A DNA stretch of 36,971 nucleotides, taken from an uncultured Verrucomicrobiae bacterium. GTDB taxonomy: Bacteria; Verrucomicrobiota; Verrucomicrobiia; Limisphaerales; J093. This document shows, one piece after another, positions 18,553 through 27,166 of the stretch. How positions within the stretch are numbered: the stretch's first letter is position 1; each line of letters opens with the position of its first letter. Below the pieces are notes generated by a model. The model did not search any database and was not told the origin of the DNA. It worked only from the letters and a program-made list of their open reading frames with translations. The stretch spans positions 1 to 36,971 of the forward strand of contig CALFAV010000064.1 of NCBI GenBank assembly GCA_937946835.1. The letters run 5' to 3'. A program made the position numbers and the translations under genes.

Positions 18553-19737
18553 ATGAAGCGCCTGCCTCCGATACCCACCCCTCCCGCGCTGCGCTGGCGA
18601 GAATTTCGCATCCGCGCCCTGCCCGTGGTGGTGTTCGCGGCCACCCTGGCCGGCGTGATCTGGATCTGGCAGCACGAGCTGGCCCCGCCCACCCTCATCG
18701 GCGAGGTCGAAGTCCGCCGCGCTCACGTGGCCAGCATCCAACCCGGCACGCTGGTCAAGCTCGCCGTGGACCGCTTCCAAACCGTCCGGGTTGGGGACCC
18801 GGTGGCGGAAATTCTGATCAGCAACCCGCGCTACCTGGAAAGCACCCTGGGCGTGATCAAGGCCGAGACGGAAATCCTCCGCCTCCAACTGGACCCCCTG
18901 GTCACCACCGAACGCATCCGCGTGGACTTCCACCGCCTGCGCCTGGAGCTGCTCGATCAAAAAGTCCAACTGGCCGCCAGCCAGATGAACCTGCGCTACG
19001 CCGAAGCCGAATACGACCGGCTCGCCACCCTGCGCCGGGAACAAACCGCCATTGTCTCCCAAAGCGAACTGGAGCTGGCCCAACGTGACCGCGACGCCCT
19101 CCGCGCCGAGGTCCAAAGTCGCCAGCGCCTGGTGCAGGAACTGGAGGCCGACCTGAACCGGCTGCGCGTCAGCCGGCCACCCGCCGAATCCGAAACCGTT
19201 CCCGAGGGCTGGCGTCTGGCGCTCGGGCTCCAGGAACAACGACTCCAGCAGGCGCTGAGCGAGTTCGGGCCGGTGTCCCTCACCGCGCCCATTGATGGCA
19301 CCGTGAGCACGGTGTACCGCTACGCGGGCGAAAACGTCGCGGCGGGCGAGCCGATTGTGACCATCACCTCCACCCACAGCGACCGCATCGTGGCCTACCT
19401 GCTGCCGCCCTGGCGCGTCGAGCCCACGGTGGGCACCCCGGTGGAGGTCCGCACCCGTCACGGCGCGCGCGCCGTGGGTCGGGCTCGGATCCTGGAAGTG
19501 GGCCGCTACCTGGACAACATCACCCCCACCCTGGCCTACCAACTCGGCGTCCGCGCCAGCGCCCTGGCCCAGGCAGCACAACCGGCGGCCCAACTCAATT
19601 TCAACAACCTGCCCATCCCGGGGCTGCCCCTGGCCATCAGCGTGCCCCCCGGGCTAAACCTCCGCCCGGGCGAGGCCGTGGACCTGCGCCTGCTCCCCGC
19701 CGGGGAAGCGGCGAGTGCCGCCGCACCGGCCAACTGA
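18553..19737 (+). CDS. HlyD-type membrane fusion (adaptor) protein
   Basis: A 394-residue periplasmic adaptor. One membrane segment (about residues 17-36, IRALPVVVFAATLAGVIWIW) anchors it; then a half lipoyl motif (VASIQPGTLVKLAVDRFQTV), a coiled-coil hairpin (about 95-215, rich in L-x-x-x-L heptads and E/Q/R), the second half lipoyl block (VSLTAPIDGTVSTVYRYAGE) and a beta-barrel domain. Such adaptors join an inner-membrane transporter to an outer-membrane channel. No ABC, RND or TolC-like gene lies nearby, which is odd. Its place 3 bases after the DUF4956 gene and behind the polyphosphate polymerase implies a shared process. The C-terminal part (residues 330-394) is not typical of the family. 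Confidence 0.8.
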   Translation: MKRLPPIPTPPALRWREFRIRALPVVVFAATLAGVIWIWQHELAPPTLIGEVEVRRAHVASIQPGTLVKLAVDRFQTVRVGDPVAEILISNPRYLESTLGVIKAETEILRLQLDPLVTTERIRVDFHRLRLELLDQKVQLAASQMNLRYAEAEYDRLATLRREQTAIVSQSELELAQRDRDALRAEVQSRQRLVQELEADLNRLRVSRPPAESETVPEGWRLALGLQEQRLQQALSEFGPVSLTAPIDGTVSTVYRYAGENVAAGEPIVTITSTHSDRIVAYLLPPWRVEPTVGTPVEVRTRHGARAVGRARILEVGRYLDNITPTLAYQLGVRASALAQAAQPAAQLNFNNLPIPGLPLAISVPPGLNLRPGEAVDLRLLPAGEAASAAAPAN

Positions 19738-19740
19738 GAT

Positions 19741-21123
19741 TTACCCCGACGCCGGCGACCTCCCGGCGGTGTCGGCCGCGGGCGATTCCATGCCGGCCAG
19801 TTTGCGGCGGGCATGGGCCAGCGCCTGCTCGCGCGTGGTGAGTTCGTCCTGCAACTGCCGCTCGCGGATCTCGGCCAGCAGTGCCCCCAGGGCCGGCCCC
19901 GGCGACATCCCCAGCGCCAGCAGGTCGTGCCCGCGCACCAGGGGCGGACGCAGTTCCGGGCGCTGGCGCAGCCCCTCGGCCTCGCGGACCATCAACTCGT
20001 AATGATCCAGCCGGCCGTGCGAGCCCAGGCAGTCCAGCCGGTGCAATTCCAGCTCCAACGGGAACGTCGGCCGCAACGCCAGCCGGCGGCGCGTGGCCCG
20101 GCGCATCTGCGGCACGTCCTTGTACTGCATGTGATGCCGCACCAGCGCGGCCACCGTCTCAATCTCCGCGGTGGGGAACCGCAGCCGTCGCAGAATCTCC
20201 CGCGCCATCGCTTCTCCCTCCTTTTCGTGACCGTAAAAGTGAATCACCCCCGTCACCGGGTCCCGGCGCGCGGTTACCGGCTTGGCCACGTCGTGCAGCA
20301 ACACCGCCCAGATCAGGGCAGTGGGGGCTCCGGCCGGCAGGTGCTCCAGCATGCGCCGCACATGCTCGTACACCGTGCCCTCCGGGTGATAATCCGGCGA
20401 CTGCGCGCAGGTCGCGAACGCCGCCACCTCCGGCAACAGCTCCAGCAGCAGCCCCGCGGCCCGCAGCAGGTCCAGCCCGCGGGCCGCGTGAGGCGGCCGG
20501 AAAATCTTCAGCAACTCCTCCCGCACCCGCTCGGCGCTCACCCGCCGAATGAGCGGCGCCCGGGCCTGCACGGCCGTCCAGGTGCCCGGCTCGACCTCGA
20601 ACCCCAGTTGGGCGGCAAACCGGACCACACGCAACAGCCGCAAATGATCCTCCTCCAGCCGCACCCCCGGGTCGCCGATCAACCGAATCCGCCGTGCCTC
20701 GAGATCGGCGCGGCCGCCCACCCAGTCGTGGAGGGTGTCCGTGAGCGGATCGTAAAACAACCCGTTCACCGTGAGGTCCCGGCGCAAGGCATCTTCGCGC
20801 GCGCCGGTGAACCAGACCCGCTCCGGTCGCCGGCCGTCCGCGTAGCCGCTTTCCCCGCGGAAGGTCGCCACCTGGAATTCCCCGCCGCGGGTGACCACCA
20901 GCATCACCCCGAACTGCCGACCCACCGGCACGGTGCGCCGGAACAATGCCCGGATTTGGTCCGGTGGGGCCGCGGTGGCCACGTCGAAATCCTCCGGCTC
21001 GCGTCCCAACAACATGTCCCGCACACAACCGCCCACCCAGTACGCCTCGAACCCCCGCGCCCGCAAGCGGGCCACAATCCCCCGGGCCAGCGCCCGGCGA
21101 CGACGGGTGGACACGGGTTTCAT
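19741..21123 (-). CDS. cca: CCA tRNA nucleotidyltransferase with HD domain
   Basis: A 460-residue class II enzyme that adds or repairs the CCA end of tRNAs. The nucleotidyltransferase core reads WVGGCVRDMLLGREPEDFDVAT, with the GG at 31-32, R-D at 35-36 and catalytic Asp45 and Asp47. RRDLTVNGLFYDP and IRLIGDPGVRLEEDHLRLLR follow, then an ARFAAQLGF-like neck (RFAAQLGFEVEP). The HD phosphohydrolase-like part has YEHVRRMLEHL, LLHDVAKP and YGHEKEGEAMAREIL. Poly(A) polymerase is the close alternative. The start codon overlaps the stop of the membrane-protein gene in ATGA, pointing to translational coupling. Last gene of the minus-strand unit that begins at 23131. Confidence 0.9.
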   Translation of the reverse strand: MKPVSTRRRRALARGIVARLRARGFEAYWVGGCVRDMLLGREPEDFDVATAAPPDQIRALFRRTVPVGRQFGVMLVVTRGGEFQVATFRGESGYADGRRPERVWFTGAREDALRRDLTVNGLFYDPLTDTLHDWVGGRADLEARRIRLIGDPGVRLEEDHLRLLRVVRFAAQLGFEVEPGTWTAVQARAPLIRRVSAERVREELLKIFRPPHAARGLDLLRAAGLLLELLPEVAAFATCAQSPDYHPEGTVYEHVRRMLEHLPAGAPTALIWAVLLHDVAKPVTARRDPVTGVIHFYGHEKEGEAMAREILRRLRFPTAEIETVAALVRHHMQYKDVPQMRRATRRRLALRPTFPLELELHRLDCLGSHGRLDHYELMVREAEGLRQRPELRPPLVRGHDLLALGMSPGPALGALLAEIRERQLQDELTTREQALAHARRKLAGMESPAADTAGRSPASG

Positions 21124-22220
21124 GCCGGTTCGACTTGCCCGGCACCCACCGGACCGGGCCGCCCGCGCCGAAACCGCAGGTACACCACCCCGCCCACCAG
21201 GCTCCAGAGCAGGCTGCCCGCATAGGCCAGCAGCGAGAGCGACAACGCCGCGGCCCCGGGTACCTGCAGCGCGGGGACCGTGAAGGCCAGCACGTACAAA
21301 TTCTCGCGCACGCCCAGGCCGCTCGGGGTCAGGGGCACGGCCGCCAGACAGATGATGATGGGCACCAACACCAGGAGCGCCCGCAGGGGTACCTCCAGTC
21401 CCAGCCCCCGGGCCAGCACCCAGATTTGCAGCACACAGGCCAGGTTCAGCGCCAGCGAAATGACCAGCGCCCGGCCAAGCCTCGCGCGCTGGCGGCCCAG
21501 GCCGCGCATGGCCTCGAGCGCACGCTCCAACGTGGCGCTGCGGGGCAACCGGCGCAGCCAGAGTCGTGCCCCGGGCCAGAATCGGGAAAGCCCGCCATGA
21601 AAAAAAAGTCCGCCCACCACCGTCAACGCCGCCAGCAACCCCAGCGCCAGCAGGGCCAGGGCGCTCAGGCGCGGTTGGCCCGCCAACAAGTGGTGGTTGG
21701 GAAGCATCATCACCGCGGCGAACCCGAGCAGGGCCAGCAGACCCAGCAGCCGGTCCACAATCACCGAGACCACCGCTTCGGCCTTCTGGTGGGGGGTCTC
21801 CCCGGCCGCGTAGTAGGCCTTGACAAGGTCGCCGCCGGTCGAGCCCAGCAACAGGGCATTGAACCCGTGTGCCACCAGGCTGATTTCCAGGGCCCGCCCG
21901 CGGGGCAGGTCCACTCCCAGACCGCGCAGCACCTCCCGCCAACGCCAGGCGCCGAGGAAGATTGTGGCGCCCATGCACACCAGCGAGAGGACGCCTTCGA
22001 AGGGCCGAATCAGGGCCAGGGTGCCGGCCAGCACGCGCGGGCCGGTCGTCCAGGCCACGCGCCATTGTTCGAGGCGGCTGAAGTCGGTCCACACCCAGCC
22101 GCGCGCTTCCCAGGCCTGGCGGCTTTCCTGGACGAAGATTTGATGAAACGCCGCCGCCAGCAGCAGGGCGCCCACGCCCAGCCGCCAGGCCATGCGCCAG
22201 GGCTGGCGGGCCGGCTTCAC
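21120..22220 (-). CDS. Flippase-like / lysylphosphatidylglycerol synthase-type membrane protein
   Basis: A 366-residue polytopic membrane protein of the LPG-synthase-TM (UPF0104, AglD2-like) family. Around eight hydrophobic segments are present, with the family motif LGSTGGDLVKAYYAAGE (G-x-x-G-G-D-x-x-K) after the third one, and the late L-x-x-x-P-x-x-P-x-G-x-G-V-R-E block (AAVPLTPSGLGVREN). Members move or modify lipids or lipid-linked sugars; the substrate here is unknown. The GTG at 22220 overlaps the stop of the upstream gene in GTGA, so I chose it over an in-frame TTG at 22232. It also overlaps the cca start. Confidence 0.8.
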   Translation of the reverse strand: MKPARQPWRMAWRLGVGALLLAAAFHQIFVQESRQAWEARGWVWTDFSRLEQWRVAWTTGPRVLAGTLALIRPFEGVLSLVCMGATIFLGAWRWREVLRGLGVDLPRGRALEISLVAHGFNALLLGSTGGDLVKAYYAAGETPHQKAEAVVSVIVDRLLGLLALLGFAAVMMLPNHHLLAGQPRLSALALLALGLLAALTVVGGLFFHGGLSRFWPGARLWLRRLPRSATLERALEAMRGLGRQRARLGRALVISLALNLACVLQIWVLARGLGLEVPLRALLVLVPIIICLAAVPLTPSGLGVRENLYVLAFTVPALQVPGAAALSLSLLAYAGSLLWSLVGGVVYLRFRRGRPGPVGAGQVEPA

Positions 22221-23131
22221 GTGTCTCCCCAAAGCGCCCGCAAATGCGCGTAACCCGCGACGACCTCCTCCCGTTCCAGCGACGGGCTCAGCTCAATGAC
22301 CTTGATGTGCTCCGGCTTCACAAACGGCTTGAGTGCGGCGAAGTCAATCATGCCCCGCCCGGGTGCCCGGTGATCCCGGCCCGGGAATTCCACGTCATGC
22401 AGGTGAAAGCCGGCCAACTCGCCGGCCAGGGACTCCAGGTGCATGGCGTGCTGGATGAAGCCGAGGTTTTCCTTGATCTGGGCGTGGCCGGTGTCGTGCC
22501 AGTACCGGACCACGCCGCCGCGGAACTCGAAGAAGAAAAAGGGGAAGTCGGACTCGAAGGGCACCTCCTCGAGCGCCTCGCGGTTTTCAATGCCCAGCAG
22601 CAGCCCGCGCCGGCGGGCCTCCTCCTCGATTTGGCGCAGGAGTTCATAGGCGGCCTCGAGGTGGCGTTCCTTGACCGCTTCGCGGCGGGCCTCCAGTTCT
22701 GCACACAACCGCCGGTAGCGGGGGGTGTCCTGTTGGCCGGCGGCCACCAGTTCCAGGAGCTTGTCGGTGTACTCGCGCATGTCCACCTGGCCGAGGTGCA
22801 GCACCACCAGGGAGGCTTTCACCCGCTCGGCCAGCTCGAGGGTTTTGAGGGTGTGCCGCAGGGCATTTTCGCGTTCGCGGCGGTCCAGCGAGGTGAATTT
22901 GAACAGATTGGGCGCCGCCCGGCTCACCCCCAGGGGCAGGGGGCAGAAGTTGTGCAGGGTGCAAATCTTGATCTCGCCCGCGTCCACGGCCTCGAGAATC
23001 CCCGGCACCAGGCTCAACCGGATGCCGTGACTGAGCTCGGCGAATTCGAAGCCCAGGTCGCGGATTTCGCGCAACATGGCCCGCCCGTCGGTGTGGCGGT
23101 CGGAGTTCCAGCAGGTGGACAGGGCGTACAT
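22217..23131 (-). CDS. Sugar phosphate isomerase/epimerase-type TIM barrel
   Basis: A 304-residue xylose-isomerase-like (AP endonuclease 2 family) TIM barrel without a signal peptide, hence cytoplasmic. Barrel strands with metal-site residues include LGFEFAELSHG, ICTLHNFCPL, LVVLHLGQVD, LLLGIENREA (E), YWHDTGHAQI (D-x-x-H), AGFHLHDVEF (H-x-H-D) and HIKVIELSPS (E). These match the divalent-metal ligands of the family. No substrate can be assigned; members act on inositols, keto-sugars or hydroxypyruvate, or on DNA abasic sites in endonuclease IV. It leads the three-gene unit with the flippase-like and cca genes, joined by a GTGA overlap, and lies just past the rpsU terminator. Confidence 0.8.
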   Translation of the reverse strand: MYALSTCWNSDRHTDGRAMLREIRDLGFEFAELSHGIRLSLVPGILEAVDAGEIKICTLHNFCPLPLGVSRAAPNLFKFTSLDRRERENALRHTLKTLELAERVKASLVVLHLGQVDMREYTDKLLELVAAGQQDTPRYRRLCAELEARREAVKERHLEAAYELLRQIEEEARRRGLLLGIENREALEEVPFESDFPFFFFEFRGGVVRYWHDTGHAQIKENLGFIQHAMHLESLAGELAGFHLHDVEFPGRDHRAPGRGMIDFAALKPFVKPEHIKVIELSPSLEREEVVAGYAHLRALWGDT

Positions 23132-23180
23132 GGCTTCAAATCAAAGGCCGGGCGCGAGGAAGCTGGCCCCGCGCCCGGCC
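23132..23180 (-). terminator. rpsU: Strong hairpin terminator after rpsU
   Basis: On the minus strand an 11-bp perfect stem (GGCCGGGCGCG / CGCGCCCGGCC at 23180-23146, 13-base loop) is followed by the T-rich TTTGATTTG. It lies between rpsU and the TIM-barrel gene and ends right at that gene's ATG, so it may act as partial terminator or as an attenuator for the downstream trio. Confidence 0.65.
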
Positions 23181-23202
23181 CGGTTCCAAAGAGGGCGACA
23201 GA

Positions 23203-23412
23203 CTACAGGTCCGCGTAACGAGCGGCGAGCATGGCGTTGAAGCGCGCCACCTTCAGCTTGCGCCGGCGCTTTTCGCTGGGTTTCTCGTAATGGCGATGAT
23301 TGCGCACTTCCCGCAAAATGCCTTCACGGTCCACCCGCTTCTTGAGTCGGCGCAACGCCCGCTCCACCGACTCGCCTTTTTTCAACCGAATTTCCGTCAA
23401 CGGTATTTTCAC
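23203..23412 (-). CDS. rpsU: Small ribosomal subunit protein bS21
   Basis: A 69-residue basic protein with the bS21 pattern: a short strand (KIPLTEIRLKKGES), then RALRRLKKRVDREGILREVR and a C-terminal KRRRK helix. bS21 sits at the 30S platform near the anti-Shine-Dalgarno end of 16S rRNA and aids initiation. The start is GTG, preceded by GGAGAGG five to eight bases upstream, an excellent ribosome site. A TTGACA-type promoter lies about 65 to 90 bases upstream and a strong hairpin follows the stop. The length is usual for the family. Confidence 0.96.
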   Translation of the reverse strand: MKIPLTEIRLKKGESVERALRRLKKRVDREGILREVRNHRHYEKPSEKRRRKLKVARFNAMLAARYADL

Positions 23413-23476
23413 ATCCTCTCCGCGACCCGGACCCCGCCGGCGAGCCGGCCGGAGCCCCTCAGGTCAAGGGCGAAAG

Positions 23477-23504
23477 GCTAGAGTCCCCGGACCGGGACTG
23501 TCAA
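23477..23504 (-). promoter_or_regulatory. Putative rpsU promoter
   Basis: On the minus strand a perfect TTGACA (23504-23499) is followed after 16 bases by TCTAGC (23482-23477). It leaves a leader of roughly 60 bases before the GTG. The -35 is strong, the -10 weak. Confidence 0.5.
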
Positions 23505-23722
23505 CGGTCAAACCCGGCCAAATCCAAGGGGCAAACGGCGGGTCAAGAACATTGCCAACCTGCTGGCGACCAGCGAATTGTCGCAACCAATGGGACGGTT
23601 TCCAAAGCCGGAAATTATGCGCGTGCACCGCGGGGGCGGCTCCCAGCCAAAGCAGGCCCGGGAGATTCCCGAGGGCCACCAGGCACACCCCCCGGGTGTG
23701 GACCGCCCCGTCGGCCGTGTGC
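23505..23722. other. Intergenic region upstream of the rpsU promoter
   Basis: Together with the promoter and leader it separates the glycosyltransferase stop from rpsU by 310 bases. I see no gene, RNA or repeat in it. Transcription from the upstream unit may end here, but no hairpin with T-run was recognised. Confidence 0.35.
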
Positions 23723-24463
23723 TCAGTGTTCCGGTCGCGGCCGGGGCGAGCGCCGCAACCCGTTTTGGAACCACAGCCACCACACCATCCAGAGCGCCTC
23801 CCAGACGATCTTGCGCGACATCTTCGAGGTACCCTGAAAGCGGTCGGTGAAAATGATCGGCACCTCGACCACGCGCAGCCCCTGCCGCCAAATCTTGTGG
23901 GTCATTTCGATCTGGAAGCTGTACCCGTTGGAGTGCACCTGCCCCAGGTCCACCGACAACAACGCCCGGCGGCGGAAGCACTTGAACCCCCCGGTGGGAT
24001 CGCTGAACGGCATCCCGGTGATGGCCCGCACATACCAGGCGGCGCTCAGGCTCAACAGCAGCCTCGACAGGGGCCAGTTGATGACCCGGATGCCCTGTGT
24101 GTAGCGCGAGCCCAGCACCAGGTCCGCCTCCCGGGCCGCCTCCAAAAAGCGCGGGATGTCGTCGGGGTTGTGCGAAAAATCCCCGTCCATCTCGAAGATG
24201 AACTCGTAAGGCCGGGCCAGCGCCCAGGTGAACCCGGCGCAGTACGCCCGCCCCAGCCCCTCCTTGCCGGGGCGGTGCAACACGTGAATGGACGGATGTT
24301 GCGCCGCCAGCGCGTCGGCCACCTGTCCCGTGCCATCGGGGGAGTTGTCGTCCACGATCAACAGGTCCACCGGCGTGGGCAGGGCCAGCACGCGCGCGGC
24401 GAGCGGCTGGAGGTTTTCCCGCTCGTTGTACGTGGGCACGATGACCAGGGCGTCCGAACTCAT
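23723..24463 (-). CDS. Polyprenol-phosphate mannose synthase-like GT2 glycosyltransferase
   Basis: A 246-residue soluble-type family 2 glycosyltransferase closest to dolichol-phosphate mannose synthase, which transfers a sugar from a GDP-sugar to a polyprenyl phosphate at the cytoplasmic face. Motifs in order: VIVPTYNERENL (residues 8-19), IVDDNSPDGTG (about 35-45), GLGRAYCAGF, the catalytic D-x-D block FEMDGDFSHNPD (about 93-104), VLGSRYTQG and SDPTGGFKCFRR, then YSFQIEMTHKIW and the late VEVPIIFTDRFQGTSKM. No C-terminal membrane domain follows, as in short DPM1-type enzymes. The donor sugar is not certain. The photolyase gene lies upstream on the same strand, 93 bases away. Confidence 0.88.
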   Translation of the reverse strand: MSSDALVIVPTYNERENLQPLAARVLALPTPVDLLIVDDNSPDGTGQVADALAAQHPSIHVLHRPGKEGLGRAYCAGFTWALARPYEFIFEMDGDFSHNPDDIPRFLEAAREADLVLGSRYTQGIRVINWPLSRLLLSLSAAWYVRAITGMPFSDPTGGFKCFRRRALLSVDLGQVHSNGYSFQIEMTHKIWRQGLRVVEVPIIFTDRFQGTSKMSRKIVWEALWMVWWLWFQNGLRRSPRPRPEH

Positions 24464-24556
24464 GCGCGAGGCGACGCGCCAAAACTAGCGCCGCCGTGAC
24501 AATTGGCGAGCAATTGCCGTTCCCGGAACCGCGGGGGGCGCCCGCGCGCCGCCGGC

Positions 24557-26014
24557 TCAGCGGGCCTTGATTTTGGCCCACGCCTCCAGGGCCACTTCCC
24601 GGGCAATGGCATGACGGACCACGGGCTGCGGGTAGTCACGGTCCAACTCGACGCCGGCCCGGGCCAACACCTCCGGCGGCGCGGCCCACGGCTGGTGAAT
24701 CCACTCGGCGGGCAGGCGCGCCAGTTCGGGCACCCAGCGCCGGACGTAGTCGCCGTGCGGGTCAAACTTCGCGCCCTGGCTGACCGGGTTGAAGATGCGG
24801 AAGTACGGGGCGGCGTCGGCGCCGCAACCGGCGGTCCACTGCCAGCCCAGGGTGTTGCTGGCCAGGTCGGCGTCCACCAGCGTGTCCCAGAACCAGCGCG
24901 CGCCCTCGCGCCAGTCCACCAACAGGTCTTTCACCAAAAACGAGGCCGCGATCATGCGCACCCGGTTGTGCATCCAGCCCGTGGTCCACAGTTCCCGCAT
25001 CCCGGCGTCCACGATCGGGTACCCGGTGCGGCCGCGCTGCCAGGCCTTGAGCCCGGCCGCGTTTTGCCGCCAGGGAAACCGGGCAAACTCCTCACGCAGC
25101 GGCGCGGTGGGCGTGTGCGGGAAGTGGAACAGCAGGTGATGGGCAAACTCCCGCCAGCCGATCTCCGCCAAAAACGGGCTGCCCCGCCAGGCGGAGGGGG
25201 GCAGGTCGTGCCGGGACGCCCATGCCCTGAGGGCGTGCCAGACCTGGCGCGGGCCGATCTCGCCGAAATGCAGGTGCGGCGAAAGCCGCGACGTGCCGGG
25301 CAGGTCGGGCCGGTTGCGTTGCTCGCCGTAGGCGGCAAAGGCCTGTTCCAGGAACCGCCGCAGGGCGGCCGCCGCGCCGGCCTCGCCCGGTGGCCACGCC
25401 GCGCGCAGCCCGGCCGCCCAATCAATCTTCGGCTCCAGATCGAGTTCCTCCAACGCGAGCGACCTGGGCCATCGGGCCGGCGCGGGCAACTGCTGCGGCG
25501 CGGGCAGTGGCTCCGGCGGATCGGCCAGACCCAGGCAATGCCGCCAAAACGGGGTGAAGACCTGAAAGGGTTTGCCGGCCTGATTGGCCACGCTCCACGG
25601 CTCGAACAGCAGGGCGCTGTTGAAGCTTTCCACCTCCAGCCCGTCGCTCCGAAGGGCGTCCTTCACCGCCCGGTCGCGGGCCATCAGTGCCGGCTCGTAC
25701 CGGCGATTCCAATACACCGCCCCCGCCCCGGTTTCCTTCACCAGCGCGCGCAGCGCTGCAAGCGCCGGCCCGCGCCGCAGCACCAATCGCGCGCTCCGCG
25801 AGTCCAGGTCGGCCGCGAGCGCCTTCAACGATTGGTGCAACCACCAGCGCGACGCCCCGCCCGGCGGCCAGTCTCCCTCTTCTTCGGGCGCCCAGACGAA
25901 CACCGCAAGCACGGGGGCCCCGCGCCGGACCGCGGCCGCCAACGCGGGGTGGTCAGCCAGGCGCAAATCGAGTCGAAACCAAACCAGGGTGGGGGAGCGG
26001 GCGCGGGCGCTCAT
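24557..26014 (-). CDS. phrB: Deoxyribodipyrimidine photolyase, class I type
   Basis: A 485-residue light-driven repair enzyme for cyclobutane pyrimidine dimers. The N-terminal antenna-binding domain starts TLVWFRLDLRLADHPAL, the family's W-F-R-x-D-L-R-x-x-D-N/H. The FAD domain holds LSPHLHFGEIGPRQVW, WREFAHHLLFHFP, FPWRQNAAGLKAWQ, GYPIVDAGMRELWTTGWMHN, RMIAASFLVKDLL, and WQWTAGCGADAAPYFRIFNP (cut here into blocks), with the Trp residues of the electron chain. ATG at 26014 is chosen because it opens directly on the first strand; longer in-frame extensions upstream overlap the divergent promoter region. Cryptochrome-type function cannot be excluded, but length and motifs favour repair. Confidence 0.93.
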   Translation of the reverse strand: MSARARSPTLVWFRLDLRLADHPALAAAVRRGAPVLAVFVWAPEEEGDWPPGGASRWWLHQSLKALAADLDSRSARLVLRRGPALAALRALVKETGAGAVYWNRRYEPALMARDRAVKDALRSDGLEVESFNSALLFEPWSVANQAGKPFQVFTPFWRHCLGLADPPEPLPAPQQLPAPARWPRSLALEELDLEPKIDWAAGLRAAWPPGEAGAAAALRRFLEQAFAAYGEQRNRPDLPGTSRLSPHLHFGEIGPRQVWHALRAWASRHDLPPSAWRGSPFLAEIGWREFAHHLLFHFPHTPTAPLREEFARFPWRQNAAGLKAWQRGRTGYPIVDAGMRELWTTGWMHNRVRMIAASFLVKDLLVDWREGARWFWDTLVDADLASNTLGWQWTAGCGADAAPYFRIFNPVSQGAKFDPHGDYVRRWVPELARLPAEWIHQPWAAPPEVLARAGVELDRDYPQPVVRHAIAREVALEAWAKIKAR

Positions 26015-26160
26015 TGCCCCGAAACTAGTGGCCCGGACTGCGGGCGCAACCGGTGCTCGCCGCGCCGCGCGGACCGTGGCCACCTTTGCCCGGACCGGTG
26101 CCGCGTCCGGGGGCGGCACGTCCCGTCCACCCACCGGGACGCTCGCGCGTGCGTTTGCCT

Positions 26161-26189
26161 TTGACACCCCCGTCGGGCCGCGTAGGTAT
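26161..26189 (+). promoter_or_regulatory. Putative promoter of the exported sugar isomerase gene
   Basis: A perfect TTGACA (26161-26166), a 16-base spacer and TAGGTAT (26183-26189), about 80 bases before the ATG at 26268. It lies in the 253-base region divergent from the photolyase gene. Confidence 0.5.
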
Positions 26190-26267
26190 CTGGGCGAACG
26201 CCGCCCGCGCCGGTCCTGGTGGATCGCTCCTGCGGGGGCCGGATCAAAAAACGCAACGACACCTGCC

Positions 26268-27146
26268 ATGAACACCCGCATTTCCGTCTCCCGGACCTGC
26301 CTGGGGCTATGCACGCTGGCCCTGCTCGGCGCGCCCCGCACCCTGGCCGAACCGAAGATTCCCGACGAATACAAGGTCAACGGCTGGGCCATCGGATGCC
26401 AGGCCTACACCTTCAACCGCTTCACCGCCTTCGAGGCCATCGAAAAAACCGCCGCCGCCGGGGCCAGGGTTATCGAGTTCTACCCCGGCCAGCGCCTGAG
26501 CCGGGAAGAACCCAACCTTCGGGTGGACCACAATGCCTCCGACGAGGTGTTGGCCAAGCTGAAGGCCAAGCTCCAGCAACACGGCGTCAAGGCCGTCAAC
26601 TACGGTGTGGTGGGCATTCCCAACAATGAGGCCGAGGCCCGCAAAGTCTTCGAGTTCGCCAAGAAGATGGGCCTGCGCGCCGTCACCACGGAATCGGCCG
26701 AGTCCATCAATCTCATCGAAAAGCTGGTCAAGGAGTACGATATCTGCGTGGCCTTCCACAACCACCCCGGCAGCCTGGACCGGCCCGATTACAAGGTCTG
26801 GCATCCCCTCTACATCGCCGGGCTGGTGACCGGGCGCGACCCCCGCATCGGCGCCTGCGCCGACACCGGCCACTGGACCCGCTCCGGCATCAAGCCCCTC
26901 GAGGCCCTGCGCGTGTTGCGCGGTCGCATCATCAGCGCCCACCTCAAGGACCTGAACGAATTCGGCAAGCGCGACGCGCACGACGTGCCGTTCGGCAAAG
27001 GCGTCTCGGGCATCAAGGAATGTCTGGACGAACTCAAGGCCCAGGGCTTTGAGGGCAACCTGTCCATCGAGTACGAGCACAACTGGGAGAACAGCCTGCC
27101 CGAGGTGACCCAGTGCGTGGAGTTCGTGAAAAACTACGGCAAGTAG
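26268..27146 (+). CDS. Exported sugar phosphate isomerase/epimerase-type TIM barrel
   Basis: A 292-residue protein with a signal peptide (basic NTRISVSR, hydrophobic CLGLCTLALLGA, ending RTLAE near residue 25) and a xylose-isomerase-like TIM barrel. Metal-site strands include ARVIEFYPG (E), VAFHNHPGS (H), IGACADTGHW (D-x-G-H), ISAHLKDLNE (H-x-K-D) and LSIEYEHNW (E), so the site looks intact. Exported members are common in planctomycetes and verrucomicrobia, where they are thought to act on sugars or inositols in the periplasm; the substrate is unknown. It stands alone between a TTGACA promoter and a very strong terminator. ATG at 26268 is chosen since it opens the signal peptide. Confidence 0.85.
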   Translation: MNTRISVSRTCLGLCTLALLGAPRTLAEPKIPDEYKVNGWAIGCQAYTFNRFTAFEAIEKTAAAGARVIEFYPGQRLSREEPNLRVDHNASDEVLAKLKAKLQQHGVKAVNYGVVGIPNNEAEARKVFEFAKKMGLRAVTTESAESINLIEKLVKEYDICVAFHNHPGSLDRPDYKVWHPLYIAGLVTGRDPRIGACADTGHWTRSGIKPLEALRVLRGRIISAHLKDLNEFGKRDAHDVPFGKGVSGIKECLDELKAQGFEGNLSIEYEHNWENSLPEVTQCVEFVKNYGK

Positions 27147-27166
27147 CCGCCCTCGCCCCGCCACCC

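Noticed and set aside
17779-19593. A 604-codon minus-strand frame
   Set aside because: Antisense of the DUF4956 and HlyD-type genes; Gly/His/Gln-rich product without motifs.
26053-26271. Short plus-strand frame between photolyase and the exported isomerase
   Set aside because: Pro/Arg-rich, overlaps the promoter and the start of the real gene, and has no ribosome site.
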